From Aureispira sp. CCB-E (GTDB lineage: Bacteria > Bacteroidota > Bacteroidia > Chitinophagales > Saprospiraceae): a stretch of 64,000 nucleotides of DNA. The translations under genes were made by a program, and so were the position numbers. Under the pieces are notes generated by a model. The model saw only the letters and a program-made list of their open reading frames with translations. It had not been told where the DNA came from and ran no database searches. The stretch is from positions 6,401,001 to 6,465,000 of the forward strand of contig NZ_CP133671.1 in NCBI RefSeq assembly GCF_031326345.1, read 5' to 3'. Each line of letters begins with the position of its first letter. Position 1 is the stretch's first letter. Positions 18,968 through 28,758 of the stretch are shown here, piece by piece.

Positions 18968-20773
18968 TTATTTTCTTAACTTAAACGAAGCCTCTCTATA
19001 GCCTGGTCGCATTGGAGAAGTTTCCGTACCATCAAATCGGTTGTGTATCGCAATCAATTCTGAAGGCACAAACAAGAATACATACGGTTGTTCCTCATAG
19101 ATAATATCTTGTACTTTCAAATAGAGCTCTTTGCGCACTTCGGGATCTAGAGTAACACGAATTTCGTCAATCAATTTGTCTGACTCCGCTGTTCCAAACC
19201 CTACTCGATTGGCACCACCTTCTTTGTCGGCTGCGGTATGCCACACTTGTTTCATATCATCCAACCCAGGCGTTTTGACCCAAGCCAAAGCAACCATATC
19301 AAAATTACGCTTATCAGCATCTTCCAATAAAGTCGAAAAATCAACAGGCGTTAGATTTACCTCAATACCAACTCGTGATGCTTCATCTTTTAGCAATTGA
19401 CCAATATTCTTGCGAACAATATTTCCTTGTTGGTACTTGTATTCTACACTAAAGCGAACTTGTTTCCCATCAATCTTTTTATCCATAATATTGTCGCCAT
19501 CGGCATCTGCCCACCCTGCTTCTTTCAACAATTCCTTTGCTTTTTCAATATTGTATTCAATATCAGGCATATTCTTATTGTAATAAGGTTTCTTAGGATT
19601 GATTGGACCATTCGTTTTAATCGCCATTCCCTCAAATATAGATTCAATCATTTCATCTCGATCAATTAAATGCGCAATAGCTCGACGCACCCTTTTGTCT
19701 CTAAATTGAGGTTTTTTCATATTAAAACCAATATAGTAATAGGCAAATTGGTCAGGAGTACTCAAATCGAAGTTACTACTAAATTTAGGGTCGTCTTTTA
19801 AGTCGATGAATTTGGTTGGTTGAATACTTCTAATAACGTCTACCTGACCATCTTTAGCATTCGTAATTGCTGCTGTCAAGTCAGGAATTGTTTTATAGAT
19901 AATTTTAGGAGGATAAGCCTCTAACATTTTATTGCCTTTTACTTTATCACCCCACCAATCTTTTTTGCGCTCCAACACAACACGTTGTCCAGTTGTCCAT
20001 TCTACAAACTGATAAGGACCACTCCCAACAACTGCCTCAGGCACTCTTTTAAACTTAGGCGCATTAAACTGCTCTGCAAAACGCATAATTTTTTGATCTT
20101 TCATCAAAGCATCCATTTGTTCAGGGTCACTCAACTGTTCAATTGTAAACTGGCTCATCAACCCTTCTGAGTCGTAGTGATACTCTGGTAATATAAATGG
20201 CTCCTGCCCCGATGACTCTTCTGCTCTAAAATAACGCTCTTTAGAGTAAACTGTAAATTTTTTGTTATTTGTTGGGTCAATTTCCACCTTATCCATAAAC
20301 TCAAAGTAGGGACGGATTTGTGCACTATTTACCCTTGGATTTTTAATCACCTTGATGGTAAAGATATAATCCTCTGCCGTAATTGGCGTACCATTATCCC
20401 AAGTAGCTTCAGGATGGATTTCATACGTCAAAGACATACCACCTGCATATTCTCCGTCTTCCAAAGCTTTAATTTCTGGACGACCAACCGCTAATTGTGG
20501 ACTTAATTCTAGTGTTTGCTGATCGTACACCAACAATTTAGAATAAATGTTGTTTTGAATATAAAGAGCATTAGCCGCATTGGAAATAATGGGGTTCATT
20601 CCATCTGGGTCAGATATTTCATGGATCGTTAATTCAGCATTCCCCTCAGTAGTTTCTTGCTTTTCTTCTGTTGTCTTGTCCTCTGGTTTATCCGAAGGAG
20701 TTTCACAAGCAACGGTCATGGACAAGAAGCCTATTGCAAATCCTAGATTTTTTAAGGTTTTGGAGATTCTCAT
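18968..20773 (-). CDS. Oligopeptide/dipeptide ABC transporter substrate-binding lipoprotein (family 5)
   Basis: A 601-residue lipoprotein (MRISKTLKNLGFAIGFLSMTVACETP, lipobox VAC) followed by a low-complexity acidic linker with many Thr and Glu. The body is a family 5 extracellular solute-binding protein: YSKLLVYDQQTLELSPQLA, then ATWDNGTPITAEDYIFTIK, the VVGSGPYQFVEWTTGQRVVL segment, and the VRRAIAHLIDRDEMIESIF signature near the middle. Such proteins capture peptides, or in some cases nickel or opines, and pass them to a Dpp/Opp-type permease. No permease or ATPase genes lie nearby, so it is an orphan binding protein here. It is convergent with the lipoprotein gene and divergent from the epimerase gene. 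Confidence 0.9.
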   Translation of the reverse strand: MRISKTLKNLGFAIGFLSMTVACETPSDKPEDKTTEEKQETTEGNAELTIHEISDPDGMNPIISNAANALYIQNNIYSKLLVYDQQTLELSPQLAVGRPEIKALEDGEYAGGMSLTYEIHPEATWDNGTPITAEDYIFTIKVIKNPRVNSAQIRPYFEFMDKVEIDPTNNKKFTVYSKERYFRAEESSGQEPFILPEYHYDSEGLMSQFTIEQLSDPEQMDALMKDQKIMRFAEQFNAPKFKRVPEAVVGSGPYQFVEWTTGQRVVLERKKDWWGDKVKGNKMLEAYPPKIIYKTIPDLTAAITNAKDGQVDVIRSIQPTKFIDLKDDPKFSSNFDLSTPDQFAYYYIGFNMKKPQFRDKRVRRAIAHLIDRDEMIESIFEGMAIKTNGPINPKKPYYNKNMPDIEYNIEKAKELLKEAGWADADGDNIMDKKIDGKQVRFSVEYKYQQGNIVRKNIGQLLKDEASRVGIEVNLTPVDFSTLLEDADKRNFDMVALAWVKTPGLDDMKQVWHTAADKEGGANRVGFGTAESDKLIDEIRVTLDPEVRKELYLKVQDIIYEEQPYVFLFVPSELIAIHNRFDGTETSPMRPGYREASFKLRK

Positions 20774-20994
20774 AGAATTAATTCTTTTATTAAAAAAAAG
20801 TCGACGTGGTGTTTTTATCTCTTGTGTTAATTAACTCATTATTATCATTCTAATAATAAAAAAGTACGTACAAGTGAAAGAGTTTTTATTTCAGTAACAA
20901 TTCAAACAAATATAATTAATTATTTAGCAATCTCAACAAATAAAATGTCGAATATTGACCTTTTTTTGAGACATATTTTTTTTATATAAATATC

Positions 20995-21906
20995 ATGAAA
21001 ACCATACTAATTACTGGCGGCACTGGGCTATTAGGAATGCGCATCAGTTTCTTATTGACAGAACAAGGCATGCATGTTCGACATTTGAGCAGAACCGAAA
21101 ACTTAAAGGCTACTTATCCTGCTTACAAGTGGGATTTAGACGCCCAAACCATTGATCCCAAAGCGTTGGAAAACGTGGATGGTATTATACATTTAGCTGG
21201 AGCAGGAATTGCCGATGCTCGTTGGACAAAAAGTAGAAAAAAAGAAATTTTAAAAAGTCGTATCGACTCATCCAGACTATTAACTAAAGCCCTAAGCGAA
21301 CGCAAGGATCAACCAGAGGTTTTTGTTGCCTGTTCTGCGGTGGGCTACTATGGCAATAGAAAAGAGGAAGTTTTGGATGAAAATGCAAGCTCTGGAACTG
21401 GTTTCATGAGTGAAGTATGCGTAAAATGGGAACAATCCGTAGAAGGCATTCGAGCAATGGGGATTCGTACCCCAATCATCCGTGTTGGTATTGTTTTGTC
21501 GACACAAGGCGGTGCTCTTCCCAAGCTAAATATGACCTATCCTTTTCGAATCGGCTCTTATTTTGGCAATGGGCAACAATATTATCCTTGGATTCATTTA
21601 GATGATATTTGTCAGATTTTTATCAAGGCGTTGCAAAAAGAAACAATGACTGGTATATATAATGGAACGGCTCCTATCCCCACTACCAACAAAAATTTAG
21701 CACAAGCATTAGCTAAAGCACACGACCAAAAAACACTCTTGGTTCCTGCCCCTCCTTGTGCCATCAAAATGCTGTTAGGAGAAATGTCAGCAGTTGTCTT
21801 AAATAGTACTAGAGCGATACCTCAAGCTTTGCAAAAAATGCAGCATGACTTCCAATTTCCTGATTTGGTTCCTGCTTTGGAAGATTTATTCAAACGAAAA
21901 ATCTAA
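20995..21906 (+). CDS. TIGR01777 family NAD-dependent epimerase-like protein (YfcH type)
   Basis: A 303-residue short-chain-dehydrogenase-fold protein. It starts with the Rossmann motif ILITGGTGLLGMRIS (GxxGxxG), then the family motif IIHLAGAGIADARWTKSRKKEIL and SRIDSSRLL. The active-site region is SAVGYYGNRKEEVLDE, and IPIIRVGIVLSTQGGALPK-like and PWIHLDDI segments follow. A C-terminal DUF1731-like region (PPCAIKMLLGEMSAVVLNSTRAIP) completes the family architecture. The substrate is unknown for the whole family. It is often listed as a sugar-nucleotide epimerase, which is not demonstrated. Confidence 0.9.
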   Translation: MKTILITGGTGLLGMRISFLLTEQGMHVRHLSRTENLKATYPAYKWDLDAQTIDPKALENVDGIIHLAGAGIADARWTKSRKKEILKSRIDSSRLLTKALSERKDQPEVFVACSAVGYYGNRKEEVLDENASSGTGFMSEVCVKWEQSVEGIRAMGIRTPIIRVGIVLSTQGGALPKLNMTYPFRIGSYFGNGQQYYPWIHLDDICQIFIKALQKETMTGIYNGTAPIPTTNKNLAQALAKAHDQKTLLVPAPPCAIKMLLGEMSAVVLNSTRAIPQALQKMQHDFQFPDLVPALEDLFKRKI

Positions 21907-21942
21907 ACATAGAACAAAATGCTGCTTTTAGAGCTGAAACAC

Positions 21943-21974
21943 ACTGTCTGCTAACTAGCGATCGAGCAGGCAGT
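21943..21974. terminator. Bidirectional terminator
   Basis: Stem ACTGTCTGCT / AGCAGGCAGT around the loop AACTAGCGATCG, followed by CTTTCT. It lies between the epimerase gene and the convergent dipeptidase-like gene. Confidence 0.7.
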
Positions 21975-21997
21975 CTTTCTCTGTTATAATTGATCAT

Positions 21998-23590
21998 TTA
22001 CTGCTTCTTTATATTACCAATATGACGGCTAATAAAGTTGTACGCATTTAAACTCATGATTTTACCTGTAATTTCGGTAGGCGTTAAATCAAACATCAAC
22101 TCTCGAATATCTTCCTCCGAAAACAAATCGTTGATAGATTCTGGGCGCTCTAAAAATCGTTGAATATCGACTGCTAGTTGAGGTAAATCTTCTGCTGTTT
22201 GATAAGGATCCAAAGGTTCTACCATTTCATCAAAATCAGAACCAATAGCAATATGGTCCCATGCAGCAGCATCGTTAATGGTTTGAATTACCGTCAAAAT
22301 ATTTGCCATCAATAATTTTACACAAGCCTTTCGCTTTTGAACCGTATTGGGTAACGTTTCATTAATTTGCGTCAAAGCTGTTTGTCCCCCTAGCACCGTT
22401 TTATCCAAGGTAATACCAATCAAACCTTTGGACAAAAAAATCTTGCCAATATCCTCAAACGATAAGTTTTGCTGCCAGTGATTTAGATAGTAGTTATTGT
22501 TCTTAGAATCTTCATCTTTCTTCTTGTACAATGCATTTCTTTTGGACAAACCGCTAATTCCACAATGACTACAGACAACGGGAATACCATCTCCTAAAAT
22601 TTCTGATCGTTCTATAGTCTTGTAGTATCTTGTTCTGAACTCCAAGCTCATATGCTTAATATCAATCAATATTCTACGGCCTTTATCTTTAGAGATTAAA
22701 CGCTCAATTACTTCTACCCCCAGCTTTGTTTCCTTAGCATTCAAGCCTTCAGGCTTAGCATAGATACTCTGTTGTGCTTTATTAAGCGAATTGGCGTTCC
22801 CTCCAAGACCATTGCTATAACTTTTGGCTAAGGAAATCCAAAGAATAGGAACATCTAAATAAATATCAGATCCATCAATCAAAGGTCGAGAACCTTTCAA
22901 TCGTTCTACATTTTCCAAAACCAAGGTTTGATATTCTTCTAGGTTCGTAATTTTATCATTGATATAAATAGAATGTCCCAAAGAATGTCCTCCCTCTACG
23001 GTTAGTACCATTCCTACCCGATTGTTATCTTGCGCAATTTCTTCTAGTTGTTTTTGGTTTCGAATCAAAGAGAATTGATACTCAAAGCCATTCACCATAT
23101 ATGGTTTATTCTCAAAACGTTCAATAAAGTTAATATTCTCTACCAAATCTTTGAAGTAGTCAATTTCTTTTCGTCGCAAAAACAATTGGTTCGCATTTAC
23201 TCCAGAAACACACGAAATTGTTTTTTTCTTATTCTTGTCCGTCAAGGCACTATTTGTTCCGATAAAAGGCTGCTCGATGGGCGACAAGTTCATACATGCA
23301 ATCCGAGTATTTCCTTTTACCAGTGCCTCTAAATGGGATTGAGATTGTTTGGGGACAACCTCGCCTATGTTTTGCATAACCGTCTTAGAACGCTGTTCTT
23401 CTGTCCCACATTCGTGAAACATGGGTTCCCACAAACCATATTGGAGACCAATAGAACGGGAATTAAATGGCTTTTTACTAGTATTCACATGAATATCTAT
23501 AAAAGTCTTGTTTTCATTTTGCCCATTTGTCATTGTCACCAAAAACAGGGAACAAATTGTACCAACTATAAAGGTTCTATAATTCTTCAT
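21998..23590 (-). CDS. Membrane dipeptidase (peptidase M19) homologue, exported
   Basis: A 530-residue protein with signal peptide MKNYRTFIVGTICSLFLVTMTNG. Landmarks of the M19 renal-dipeptidase fold are the first metal-site region FIDIHVNTSKKPF, MVLTVEGGHSLGHSIY around 190-205 (bridging Glu), LIDIKHMSLEFRTRYY, PVVCSHCGISGL (metal His) and the C-terminal HIAIGSDFDEMVEPLDP. In typical M19 enzymes the first motif is HxD, or CHP in Bacteroidota relatives; here it reads H-V-N, so one metal ligand may be changed. It probably hydrolyses dipeptides or related compounds in the periplasm, but activity is uncertain. It sits 227 bp upstream of a peptidoglycan hydrolase gene on the same strand. Confidence 0.8.
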   Translation of the reverse strand: MKNYRTFIVGTICSLFLVTMTNGQNENKTFIDIHVNTSKKPFNSRSIGLQYGLWEPMFHECGTEEQRSKTVMQNIGEVVPKQSQSHLEALVKGNTRIACMNLSPIEQPFIGTNSALTDKNKKKTISCVSGVNANQLFLRRKEIDYFKDLVENINFIERFENKPYMVNGFEYQFSLIRNQKQLEEIAQDNNRVGMVLTVEGGHSLGHSIYINDKITNLEEYQTLVLENVERLKGSRPLIDGSDIYLDVPILWISLAKSYSNGLGGNANSLNKAQQSIYAKPEGLNAKETKLGVEVIERLISKDKGRRILIDIKHMSLEFRTRYYKTIERSEILGDGIPVVCSHCGISGLSKRNALYKKKDEDSKNNNYYLNHWQQNLSFEDIGKIFLSKGLIGITLDKTVLGGQTALTQINETLPNTVQKRKACVKLLMANILTVIQTINDAAAWDHIAIGSDFDEMVEPLDPYQTAEDLPQLAVDIQRFLERPESINDLFSEEDIRELMFDLTPTEITGKIMSLNAYNFISRHIGNIKKQ

Positions 23591-23708
23591 CCTGAAAGGA
23601 TATTTTTTGTAAAATTCCTAGAAATTATTTCAAGCAATTCTTGATCATTTGACCAAAAACAAATGTGTTTTCTATTTTAGTAGACGTCTAATGAACATTT
23701 AAGTCATC

Positions 23709-23740
23709 GTTAGTTACGCTGCTACTACGTGGTTTCAACA
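23709..23740. repeat. 32-bp palindromic intergenic module, isolated copy
   Basis: The sequence closely matches the arms of the repeat at 8081-8289 (TTAG, then GCTGCTACTACGTGG, then TTTCAACA). It lies in the 227-bp gap between two minus-strand genes. Confidence 0.6.
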
Positions 23741-23817
23741 AACCATTGTTATACAGAAGCCTGCTTTCTCTTATTCTAACATCATTCCAAGCCAACAAAC
23801 AACCTTTGTTTTATCAA

Positions 23818-25569
23818 TTATTTAACAGGAATTTTTAGAACACTGCCTACATTCAATACTGTACTTGTCAAATTATTAGCTTGCTGAATAGATTCAACAG
23901 AAACTTTATAATTTTTATGCAATCGATAAAGCGTTTCTCCTTTTTGAACTACATGTGTAATGAATCGAGTTGTTGTCGGAGTAGTCACCGTTGTAGTTGT
24001 AGAAGTGGTTGTATTTCCTTTTTGATAATCTTTTGTACTGCCATAATTAGAACTATTACCAGTACTGTTTCCATTATAAACGGTCGTTGTATTTGATGTT
24101 GTATTTGTCGTTGTATTATGGTCAGAATTATTGGTATTGGTTGTTCCTTTTGTTGTTGTTGTTGTTGTTGTGCTAGGAAACAACGCATCTGGATTCGTCC
24201 TATTTCCAGATGTATGTGTATGTGTTGAGTTAGAACCGTTAGAGGTAGGACGAGGGCGTCTAATAACGGTGTTGGTTGAACTTGACCCTGTATTGTTTGT
24301 TGTAGAGCTTCCCCCAGCACTTATGTTAACATTCAAAAACTCTTTGTCTTTAGATTTTGATGTATTGATTTTGGTGGTGTCTGCATATACCGTATTATCG
24401 TATGTAGGCGTATTGATAACAATATCCTGTGGTTTAGGACGCTCTACTTTTGGAACAACGACCTTTGTAGGCAATTTAGTCGTTGATTTAACAGGCGACT
24501 TCAATTTTTTAGCTTTTTCATCATCAATATAAGGCGATGGTAATAAATCCACATGGTTTTTAGGTCTCAGCTTAGGTTTTGTCAACGCTTTCTCTTTGAG
24601 TAAGATTAACTCCCCATTTTCAGGTTCCTCTCCTTTCTCAAGCAAGTTCATCTCCAACAAACTAGACAATTTAATTCCAAACTCTTGGGCAATCTCATAC
24701 ATTGTAATATCTTTTTCTACTCGATAAAACGTCTCCTCTCCCTTATAAACCGAGCGCTTGGGTTGAATATAAGCTGGTTGGTAATCCAGTAAATTATCAC
24801 CATCTTCCAAATCATTAAACTTCAAAAAACGCTTATAAGGAATGCCAAATCTTTTGGCTACAGCCAACGCAGACTCTCCTTTTCTAGAAATAGCATAAGT
24901 AGCCCCATTGATTCTATAAAACCCTGGTTTATAAGATTTAAAGAAAAAAGATCTAGGTTTGGTTCTATGTTTTCCTGAAGATGCGTAAATCGGCAAATTT
25001 TTAATCCCTTTAACATTAGAAGTATCATAGGTCAAGATACCCGTTGCCTTATCATATTCTGCTAATTTATACTTTTCGATGGTCTTGATCAACTTATCAG
25101 GATACTTGGGATCGGTTGCATAACCTGCTTTTTTTAATCCTTTAGCCCAACGCTTATAATCACTTCTATCGTAATCAAATAGAAAAGCATAATGCTTCCG
25201 ATTTAATAAAAAATCGGTATGATCTACATAAGAATCATCGGCAGAGACATATACCCTAAAACAAGATTTGCGTGCTTCGTCGTCCCATTTGTATTCTTTT
25301 TTGCCTTCCCAATCGCTAGTACACTTGATCCCAAAGTGGTTGTTTGCCGATTTTGCCAAACGACTATTGCCATAGGCAGATTCATGAATTCCCTGTGCTA
25401 GTGTAATGCTAGCAGGAATTCCACTCCGTTCCATTTCTTGGATTGCAATATCCTTATATTTGCTAATATACTCGTCAACAGTTAACTCTCCTTTGTCCAA
25501 ATTTTGCGCAAAAAGGAAGTTGGATAAACTCGCTAAAATAGCCAGTATAAAATATGTGTTTCGTTGCAT
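23818..25569 (-). CDS. Glucosaminidase with LysM repeats and a Thr/Ser/Asn-rich linker
   Basis: A secreted peptidoglycan hydrolase of 583 residues; the ATG at 25569 (MQRNTYFILAILASLSNFLFA) gives the best signal peptide, with a second ATG six codons earlier. The catalytic GH73-type domain (about 30-175) has MERSGIPASITLAQGIHESA with the catalytic Glu, then NNHFGIKCTSDWEGK, DSYVDHTDFLLNRKHYAFLF and KKAGYATDPKYPDKLIKTIE. Two or three LysM-like segments follow (about 210-330), then a low-complexity linker rich in Thr, Asn and Ser (about 400-535), and a terminal LysM (VVQKGETLYRLHKNYKVSVE). It cleaves glycan strands during cell growth or division (inferred). It is a paralogue of the next upstream gene. 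Confidence 0.92.
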   Translation of the reverse strand: MQRNTYFILAILASLSNFLFAQNLDKGELTVDEYISKYKDIAIQEMERSGIPASITLAQGIHESAYGNSRLAKSANNHFGIKCTSDWEGKKEYKWDDEARKSCFRVYVSADDSYVDHTDFLLNRKHYAFLFDYDRSDYKRWAKGLKKAGYATDPKYPDKLIKTIEKYKLAEYDKATGILTYDTSNVKGIKNLPIYASSGKHRTKPRSFFFKSYKPGFYRINGATYAISRKGESALAVAKRFGIPYKRFLKFNDLEDGDNLLDYQPAYIQPKRSVYKGEETFYRVEKDITMYEIAQEFGIKLSSLLEMNLLEKGEEPENGELILLKEKALTKPKLRPKNHVDLLPSPYIDDEKAKKLKSPVKSTTKLPTKVVVPKVERPKPQDIVINTPTYDNTVYADTTKINTSKSKDKEFLNVNISAGGSSTTNNTGSSSTNTVIRRPRPTSNGSNSTHTHTSGNRTNPDALFPSTTTTTTTKGTTNTNNSDHNTTTNTTSNTTTVYNGNSTGNSSNYGSTKDYQKGNTTTSTTTTVTTPTTTRFITHVVQKGETLYRLHKNYKVSVESIQQANNLTSTVLNVGSVLKIPVK

Positions 25570-25949
25570 GCAATTGATAGGTTTCACCTAATAATAATAG
25601 CCCATGAATAGTGGTGTTTCTCTTGGATTGATCTCCAAACTACTCAATAAATGCTAATGGTTTAAAATCAAAAATGGTTGCTTTTAACAGGTTGCTAATC
25701 ATTAAATTTGATAACAATAAGTATCATTGTAAACTACATTATAATGCCTGTACGAAGCAACACGATAAAAAAATTCCCACAAAATGGCATCTTTTTATAA
25801 AAAAATAGAGCTTACGAGCTTAATTTTTATAAAAATAGAACGTTTTACCCATCCTATACAGGTATTTCAGTTTAGTTAAAAATATAAAAAAAAGATGCAA
25901 AACTATAGTTTTGCATCTTTTTCTTATGATTGTTATAGTTTATTCTAGA
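25570..25949. other. Spacer between glucosaminidase paralogues
   Basis: This AT-rich gap contains only the terminator of the upstream gene (25889-25923). No gene or repeat is recognised in the rest. Confidence 0.5.
25889..25923. terminator. Perfect palindromic terminator
   Basis: AAAGATGCAAAACTATAGTTTTGCATCTTT (25891-25920 in two halves of 15) is an exact 30-bp palindrome flanked by A and T runs. It terminates the minus-strand glucosaminidase gene at 25950-27353. Confidence 0.85.
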
Positions 25950-27353
25950 CTACTTTCCTCTAGTTCCTCCGCCACCAAACTTAGAATCAAAGTTGTTTTG
26001 AGTAGGAGTTTCTTTTAATTTAGGTTGTTTTTCACTCGTCTTGTTCAAAAAGATAAACTCACCTGATTTTGGCTCGTCTCCTTTCTTCAAATGGTTGCGT
26101 TGGTACAATTTAGAAGCTTTAATTCCATAACGTTGAGAAATTGTATGGATGGTTTCTCCTATAGCTACTTGATGAGGTGCTGTTTGATTTTTCACGTAAT
26201 TTGCTTTAGGCTCAATAAAAACATAATACCCATCTGGCAAATCAGAATCATTTTCCAAATCGTTGTATCTCAACAAATCTTTGAATGAAATATTATATTC
26301 TTCAGCAATCTCAAATAGATTTCTATCTTTTGAAGCAATAGTAGCTTTTCGTCCACTTTGATAAAAAATACCTTCGTTGTTCATTTGGCGAACAGGGAAA
26401 ACGCGCACTTGATTTTTTGGAGTGCCATCAGCATTAAAATATCCCATCAAAGGGTCAGATTTAATCATATCTTGCTGAATATTTTCCACTCGCTGTAATC
26501 TACGCTGTAGATTGGCAATCATATCGTATTGCACCGCAAGATTATTATCTAAGATAGATATTTTCTCATTGAGTTGTCTTCTTAGATCCTCTTGCTTGAC
26601 CTTAAGATTAGTTACTTCTTGTTGTTTAGCACTCAAACATTCTTTTAATTCCAACTTGTACAACTCTGTTTGAGATAGAATAGACTCTAAGGTTTGAATT
26701 CTTCTTTTGAGCGCATGCAAATCTTCTTTATATTCTAACTCTTCTGTAGAATTATTAAATGCTAAAATTGTATTGGTATGTTTATCGTATTTATTTAGGT
26801 TATAATTTTCTATTGTTGTCATGAGCTTATTAGCATAAGAAGGATCTGTTGCATAACCACCTTTTAATAAGCCTTCTGCCCAAAATTTGTAATCAGTCGT
26901 ATTAGCTAGGAATAATTCGGAATAGTTAGATCGGGACGCCAAAAAATCAGAATGATCGGCATAAGATTCCTCTACCGTTCCATAAGAACGAAAACAAGAC
27001 TTACGAGCAATCATAGAACCATTTGCATTCTCGCTACTTCTGTGTGTATACGTCTCCCCAACCCATCCTTTGTGGCATTTGATACCAAAATGATTATTTG
27101 CATGCTTCGCCAATTCACTTGTTCCATATCCAGACTCCAACATGCCTTGGGCTAATGTAATACTTGCAGGAATAGAGGTTCGTTCCATTTCTGCAACTGC
27201 CAAACTATAGTGTTCTTTGATGTATTTCTCCGCAAGAGGAGCGTAATCTTCCGAGGTTAACAATTTTGTCGAAGTGATTGGGGTGCTACCAACAACAACA
27301 TTGTTAACAAGCAATAGGGGGATTGCTAATAATAAAATTGGTCTTAATGTCAT
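25950..27353 (-). CDS. Glucosaminidase with coiled coil and LysM repeats
   Basis: A 467-residue paralogue of the neighbouring hydrolase, with signal peptide MTLRPILLLAIPLLLVNNVV. The GH73-type domain (about 40-200) carries MERTSIPASITLAQGMLESG, NNHFGIKCHKGWVGE, ESYADHSDFLASRSNYSELF and LKGGYATDPSYANKLMTTIE. A coiled coil follows (about 215-300, LKRRIQTLESILSQTELYKL onward), which the neighbour lacks. Two LysM-like modules come next (GRKATIASKDRNLFEIAEEY and QVAIGETIHTISQRYGIKAS). The C-terminus is Lys/Asn/Gly-rich. The coiled coil suggests self-association or tethering to a division complex, which is inferred. It ends in its own terminator, so the two paralogues appear to be separate transcripts. 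Confidence 0.92.
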   Translation of the reverse strand: MTLRPILLLAIPLLLVNNVVVGSTPITSTKLLTSEDYAPLAEKYIKEHYSLAVAEMERTSIPASITLAQGMLESGYGTSELAKHANNHFGIKCHKGWVGETYTHRSSENANGSMIARKSCFRSYGTVEESYADHSDFLASRSNYSELFLANTTDYKFWAEGLLKGGYATDPSYANKLMTTIENYNLNKYDKHTNTILAFNNSTEELEYKEDLHALKRRIQTLESILSQTELYKLELKECLSAKQQEVTNLKVKQEDLRRQLNEKISILDNNLAVQYDMIANLQRRLQRVENIQQDMIKSDPLMGYFNADGTPKNQVRVFPVRQMNNEGIFYQSGRKATIASKDRNLFEIAEEYNISFKDLLRYNDLENDSDLPDGYYVFIEPKANYVKNQTAPHQVAIGETIHTISQRYGIKASKLYQRNHLKKGDEPKSGEFIFLNKTSEKQPKLKETPTQNNFDSKFGGGGTRGK

Positions 27354-28119
27354 CCTGAATAATATTTTGCTAAGTTCGTCTACAAAACTAAAGAAGTTTT
27401 GCGTAATCAGAAAAAAATACGCCTTTATATTTTGTCAAAGCGCAAAAAAACCAATTAAAAATCAGGCTTTAAGGAGAAAATCCCTTAAAAAAGCTCTCAA
27501 TTGATTTTTCTTTTTTATTCAAACCAACACTACTTAAAAGTTAGGAATAAGTGTTTGATTTGAAAAATAAAGGTTGTGAGTATACCCTTTCCATGCAAAA
27601 TTAGAGCAAATATATATATTAGTTAAAGTAATTCCAAGCGATCCGAAGAAATTATTTTATTTTTTTATTATAATAGTACCCTATATGATTTTCCAAAACT
27701 TAGTTTTTGAGTGTTTTCTTGATGCATAGTGTTTCTTGGTACACATCAAAGCTTTTGATAATTTAAACTAGTTTTTTCAACATCCAATATATAGAAATAT
27801 AGTACATTAAACAAAAATGCTACTCTATTTTGCTGTATAAAACTTTATACTCTACTAAATACAAAAAATTAAGTGTGATTGTTGTCTGTTTCCTAAAAAA
27901 CACCCAAAATTAACAATTAAGAGTTAATTAGATATTAGTGAACTAGAAACAAAACCTTCTATTTATCAATCAATTAACATAATAATACAAATAAAAAATT
28001 CAAAATTCAAATTTTGTATACGTTGAAAATTTGAACAGAGCTTTGTTCCCTAAATGCTAAGGACAACAACAACGCCAATGGGGGGTACCAATAACTACTC
28101 TATTCTATGATTCTGTTAC
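27354..28119. other. AT-rich intergenic region without recognised genes
   Basis: About 770 bp. A minus-strand TATATTTGC (27607-27614) resembles a -7 box and would give the glucosaminidase gene a leader of about 250 bases. A weak hairpin TTTAAGG/CCTTAAA lies in that leader. No reading frame has coding-like composition. Confidence 0.5.
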
Positions 28120-28758
28120 TCAAACTACCTCTATTAGCATGAGTCCGTCTCGCAGGGGAAGCAAGACATTATTTACACGAGGATCATCGGTTACTTTTTG
28201 ATTAAAAAGTGCCAAAGCACTAGCTCTTTTTTCTCGACTACCTTCTGGAACTTTTCCATGCCACAACACATTATCAGCAATAATAACAGCACCCGATTTT
28301 AAGTTGGGTAACAATAAATCATAGTAATTGCTATAATTGATTTTATCAGCATCCAAAAAGACGAGATCCCAATTTTCGTTTAATTGTGGAATAATCTGCA
28401 TAGCATCTCCTTGATGTTGTTGAATAGAACTTACCAATCCAGATTCTTGTATAAATTGAGTTGCAATAGTCTCCAATTCTTCATTAACATCAATGGTATG
28501 CAACATTCCTCCTTCCTCTAGACCTTGTGCCAAACAAATAGCAGAATACCCCGTATAAGTACCAATTTCCAAGATTCTCTTGGGCTTTTTCATTCGACTA
28601 AAAAAAGCTAAAAACTGACCTTGCAAATAACCAGAGAGCATTTGCGGGCGCATCACTTCCAAATGTGTTTTGCGTTCCAATCTATCTAATACGTCCGATT
28701 CATATACTTTAGTATGCTGTTGAGCATATTCTTCAATATATTCTGGTGTCATTTTCAT
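28120..28758 (-). CDS. Class I SAM-dependent O-methyltransferase (family 3)
   Basis: A 212-residue enzyme of the catechol/caffeoyl-CoA O-methyltransferase type. After an N-terminal helix region (YAQQHTKVYESDVLDRLERK) comes the SAM motif ILEIGTYTGYSAICLAQGL (about 62-80). The acidic motif II is HTIDVNEELE, and the metal-binding region is WDLVFLDADKINYSNYYDLL (about 130-150) with IIADNVLWHGKV. Length and motifs are standard. The substrate cannot be deduced; family members act on catechols, CoA thioesters or other small hydroxylated molecules. It stands alone, with long gaps on both sides. Confidence 0.92.
   Translation of the reverse strand: MKMTPEYIEEYAQQHTKVYESDVLDRLERKTHLEVMRPQMLSGYLQGQFLAFFSRMKKPKRILEIGTYTGYSAICLAQGLEEGGMLHTIDVNEELETIATQFIQESGLVSSIQQHQGDAMQIIPQLNENWDLVFLDADKINYSNYYDLLLPNLKSGAVIIADNVLWHGKVPEGSREKRASALALFNQKVTDDPRVNNVLLPLRDGLMLIEVV

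Noticed and set aside
24131-24532. A 133-codon plus-strand frame rich in Val
   Set aside because: It is the antisense of the Thr/Asn-rich linker of the glucosaminidase gene; repetitive ACN codons read as GTN-rich valine on the other strand.
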